42,926 bases of DNA. Source: Streptomyces sp. McG3 (GTDB lineage: Bacteria; Actinomycetota; Actinomycetes; Streptomycetales; Streptomycetaceae). Of this stretch, positions 40,643-42,926 are shown one piece after another. How positions within the stretch are numbered: the first letter of the stretch is position 1; each line of letters starts with the position of its first letter. Where the stretch lies: the NCBI RefSeq assembly GCF_018619185.1, contig NZ_JAAXYC010000033.1, forward strand, positions 1 through 42,926. Direction: 5' to 3'. The position numbers and the translations under genes are program-made. Below the pieces are notes generated by a model. That model did no database searches and was not told where the DNA came from. It worked only from the letters and a program-made list of their open reading frames with translations.

Positions 40643-41700
40643 AGGCAGCCCAGCGCACCGTGCGCCTCGAACTCACCGAGCCGCTGCGCATATCCCGCTC
40701 CACCATGTCGGCCCGCGAGGCGGTCTGGCTCACCATCGAGCACGAGGGACTGCGCGGTCACGGAGAGGCCGTCAGCAGCGTGTACTACGACCTGGACGCC
40801 AAGACCCTCGGGCGGCTGCTGCACACGCGATCCCTGTGGCTGACACGCTTCAGTGACCCCGAGACCGCCCTGGACGACCTTCGGGCCGGCGCCGCAGGGT
40901 CCGCCGATCCTCCCTCCGTGGCCGCGGCCGTAGAGGCAGCACTCCTCGACCTGGTCGGCAAGCGCGCGGGAGTCCCCGTGCACCGACTCCTGGACCCTTA
41001 CGGATCGCCGCCCTCCGTCGCGACCGCCCGCACCATCGGCATCACCACACCGGAACGAGCAGCAGAGCAGGCGAGACGCCTGGTGCGGGACGGCTTCTCC
41101 ATCCTGAAGCTCAAGGCCGGCGCGGCGCCGGACCCGGCCGAGGACCTGGCCCGCGTACGGGCCGTCCGCGACGCCGCCCCCCACACCCGGCTGCTGCTGG
41201 ACCCCAACGGAGCGTGGACCGTCCAGGAGTCCGAGCGACTGCTGCCGCTCTACGCCGAGTTGGGCGTAGAGGCCGTCGAGCAACCCCTGCCCCCCGGCGA
41301 CCCCGAGGCGCTGGCACAGCTCGCGGAACGGTCGCCGTTGCCGGTCATCGCCGACGAGGACGCGATCGGCTTCGAGGACGCCCGCCGACTCGCCGGACGC
41401 GTCCACGGCATCAACGTCAAACTCGCCAAATGCGGGGGAGTGGGCGCCGCACTCCGCATCGCCGAACTGATCGCGGGCACCGGAACCGAGCTGATGCTCG
41501 GCTGCCTGACAGCCAGCACCCTCGGCATCGCCCCCGCCGTCCACATCGCCGACCGCGCCCGCTGGGTCGACCTCGACGGTCACCTGCTGCTCGCCGCCGA
41601 CCCGTGGGCGGGCATCGGCGGCAACGACGGCACGGTACGCGTCGGCCGCGGCCCGGGCCTCGGCGTGCGCCGGCGCGACGCCGAGGAGCCTCCGGCATGA
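40639..41700 (+). CDS. enolase-superfamily enzyme (dipeptide-epimerase / muconate-cycloisomerase type)
   Basis: 353 residues from GTG 40639 (GTGA overlap). N-terminal capping domain with EPLRISRSTMSAREAVWLTI. Barrel: FSILKLKAG gives the K-x-K base, LLLDPNGAWTVQESERL the first metal Asp, VEAVEQPLPPGD the Glu, PVIADEDAIG the third ligand, and INVKLAKCGGVGAAL the second base Lys. The C-terminal WVDLDGHLLLAADPWAGI resembles dipeptide epimerases of the AEE group. It should racemise or epimerise an amino-acid or peptide-like substrate, probably the product of the ATP-grasp ligase (inference). ATGA overlap with the transporter gene. Confidence 0.9.
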   Translation: MKAAQRTVRLELTEPLRISRSTMSAREAVWLTIEHEGLRGHGEAVSSVYYDLDAKTLGRLLHTRSLWLTRFSDPETALDDLRAGAAGSADPPSVAAAVEAALLDLVGKRAGVPVHRLLDPYGSPPSVATARTIGITTPERAAEQARRLVRDGFSILKLKAGAAPDPAEDLARVRAVRDAAPHTRLLLDPNGAWTVQESERLLPLYAELGVEAVEQPLPPGDPEALAQLAERSPLPVIADEDAIGFEDARRLAGRVHGINVKLAKCGGVGAALRIAELIAGTGTELMLGCLTASTLGIAPAVHIADRARWVDLDGHLLLAADPWAGIGGNDGTVRVGRGPGLGVRRRDAEEPPA

Positions 41701-42926
41701 AGACCTGGCACGAGATACGCGCATTCCCACCCGCGATACGGCTCCTCCTCGTCAACCAACTGGGCGTCAACACCGGCTTCTACCTGCTGATCCCGTACCT
41801 CGCCCTGCACATGAGCGAGAACCTCGGGATGTCGGCGGCCGTCGTCGGCATCGTGCTCGGCGTGCGCAACCTCAGCCAGCAAGGGCTGTTCCTCATCGGC
41901 GGAACGGCATCCGACCGGCTCGGAGCGCGCGGCGTCATCATCACCGGCTGCGCCCTGCGCACCGTCGGCTTCGGCCTGTTCGCGCTCGGCGACGGACTTC
42001 CCGTGCTCCTCGCCGCTTCCGTCCTCAGCGGCCTGGCCGGGGCACTGTTCAACCCGGCGGTGCGGGCCTACCTCGCCCTGGAGGCGGGGGAACGCAAGGT
42101 GGAGGCGTTCGCCCTGTTCAACCTCTTCGCCACCACGGGCGCCCTGATCGGGCCGCTGCTCGGCAGCGCCCTGCTGCTGGTCGACTTCCGTGCCTCGGCG
42201 CTCACCGCCGCAGGGATCTTCGCTGTGCTCACCATCGCCCAGGCACTGGCACTCCCGGCCCGTCACGTCACGACGACCGGGAACAGCGTGATGGCCGACT
42301 GGCGCGAGGTGATCGGCAATCGGGGCTTCGTGGCCTTCGCCCTGGCCATGGTCGGCATGTTCACCCTGGAGAACCAGCTGTACCTGCTGCTCCCCGACGG
42401 GGCACGACGGGCGACCGGCTGGGAAGGCGCGGCAGGACTCGTCTTCCTCGTCGGCACCCTCACCCACCTCGGTCTCCAGCTGCCGATCACTCGCGCACTG
42501 AAGGGACGGGGAACCAGAGGGCGCTGGATCAGCGTCGGACTCACGCTGATGGCCCTCTCCTTCGTCCCGCCGATGACCCTGGCGGGCCACGGCACGCCCC
42601 CGGAAGGCCTGGTGGAGACAGCATGGCGCGCACTGCCCGTGCTGGGCGGCGCCGTGCTGCTCCAGTTGGGCGTGATGACTGCCCAGCCCTTCGTGATGGA
42701 ACTGATCCCAGGCTTCGGCAGGCCCGAGCTGACCGGCACCTACTTCGGCCTGTTCTACGTGCTCTCCGGCATCGCCGCCGCCGTCGGTAACACGGTCATC
42801 GGCTGGGCCATGGACACGGGGGACCGCACGGCTTCTCCCTGGCTGCCGTGGGCGTGCTGTCTGGCCTTCGGCGTCGCGTCCGCCGCCGGCGTCGCCTGGC
42901 TCAACCGTCGCCGGGTCCTCCCCGCC
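41697..42926 (+). CDS. MFS transporter, runs off the window end
   Basis: ATG 41697 overlaps the epimerase stop. 410 residues are visible and the frame is still open at the last base, with a Arg-rich cytoplasmic tail (WLNRRRVLP) starting, so little is missing. Twelve-helix major-facilitator layout: LLLVNQLGVNTGFYLLIPYL (helix 1), the family motif G-x-x-S-D-R-L-G in GGTASDRLGARGVII between helices 2 and 3, FNLFATTGALIGPLLGSALL (helix 5) and GLFYVLSGIAAAVGNTVIGW (helix 11). As last gene of the operon it probably exports the product made by the four enzymes, or imports its metal complex. Confidence 0.9.
   Translation, partial: MKTWHEIRAFPPAIRLLLVNQLGVNTGFYLLIPYLALHMSENLGMSAAVVGIVLGVRNLSQQGLFLIGGTASDRLGARGVIITGCALRTVGFGLFALGDGLPVLLAASVLSGLAGALFNPAVRAYLALEAGERKVEAFALFNLFATTGALIGPLLGSALLLVDFRASALTAAGIFAVLTIAQALALPARHVTTTGNSVMADWREVIGNRGFVAFALAMVGMFTLENQLYLLLPDGARRATGWEGAAGLVFLVGTLTHLGLQLPITRALKGRGTRGRWISVGLTLMALSFVPPMTLAGHGTPPEGLVETAWRALPVLGGAVLLQLGVMTAQPFVMELIPGFGRPELTGTYFGLFYVLSGIAAAVGNTVIGWAMDTGDRTASPWLPWACCLAFGVASAAGVAWLNRRRVLPA

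Noticed and set aside
1..42926. tRNA, rRNA, riboswitch or CRISPR array
   Set aside because: No cloverleaf, ribosomal or regularly spaced repeat pattern was recognised by eye; a covariance-model scan would be decisive and was not possible here.

Overview
The window is high-GC actinobacterial chromosome, most likely Streptomyces. Evidence: codon third positions are almost all G/C, ATGA/GTGA start-stop overlaps are frequent, GTG/TTG starts are common, and the protein families are typical (LAL-type LuxR regulator, ROK regulator, CUT1 sugar transporter without its own ATPase, sulfatase with its formylglycine-generating enzyme, Tat-exported polysaccharide enzymes). No tRNA, rRNA or CRISPR array was recognised.

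Layout. 1-5.8 kb: assorted small genes: the 3' end of a CAP-domain protein, a JAMM-like protein with a possible 36-residue leader ORF, SnoaL-like and glyoxalase-fold proteins, an XRE regulator, a membrane-anchored peptidoglycan-binding protein and a serine-recombinase-like protein without the serine. 6.0-8.9 kb: a large LAL/LuxR ATPase regulator. 9.0-10.9 kb: two DUF202 membrane proteins coupled to a ROK repressor. 11.0-20.6 kb: a catabolic operon divergent from the ROK gene: 2-hydroxyacid dehydrogenase, sulfatase, binding protein and two permeases, Gfo/Idh oxidoreductase, formylglycine-generating enzyme, a second Gfo/Idh oxidoreductase and a DUF993 aldolase-like gene. 33.4-36.7 kb: a secreted polysaccharide lyase and a Tat-exported beta-propeller protein. 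One of these promoters shares a 10-base element with the promoter of the catabolic operon. Together the genes look like a locus for using a sulfated, probably uronate-containing polysaccharide.

The catabolic operon is broken by a complete 11,254-bp Tn3-family transposon (20609-31862). It has 38-bp inverted repeats (36/38 identical) and a 5-bp TACAC target duplication, and it splits the DUF993 gene. Removing the element and one TACAC restores an open 382-codon reading frame. The transposon has tnpA at the left end. At the right end is a tyrosine recombinase with a palindromic resolution-like site made of three 12-bp arms. Between them lie unusual passengers: two paralogous lamin-tail plus hemopexin-like proteins with different N-terminal domains, a DUF1254/DUF1214 protein, a peptide-deformylase tail and fused remnants of a YVTN propeller and a secreted protein. 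Downstream of the insertion the old operon has decayed: the sugar-phosphate isomerase gene carries an amber codon and a +1 frameshift, and only the first part of a glycerate kinase remains.

36.8-42.9 kb: a GNAT acetyltransferase divergent from a tightly coupled five-gene operon (ATP-grasp ligase, DUF364 metal-chelation-type protein, cysteine-synthase-like PLP enzyme, enolase-superfamily epimerase, MFS transporter). A Fur/Zur-like box overlaps the divergent promoters. I read this as a candidate metal-regulated small-molecule (metallophore-like) pathway; this is inference, and the product is not known to me.
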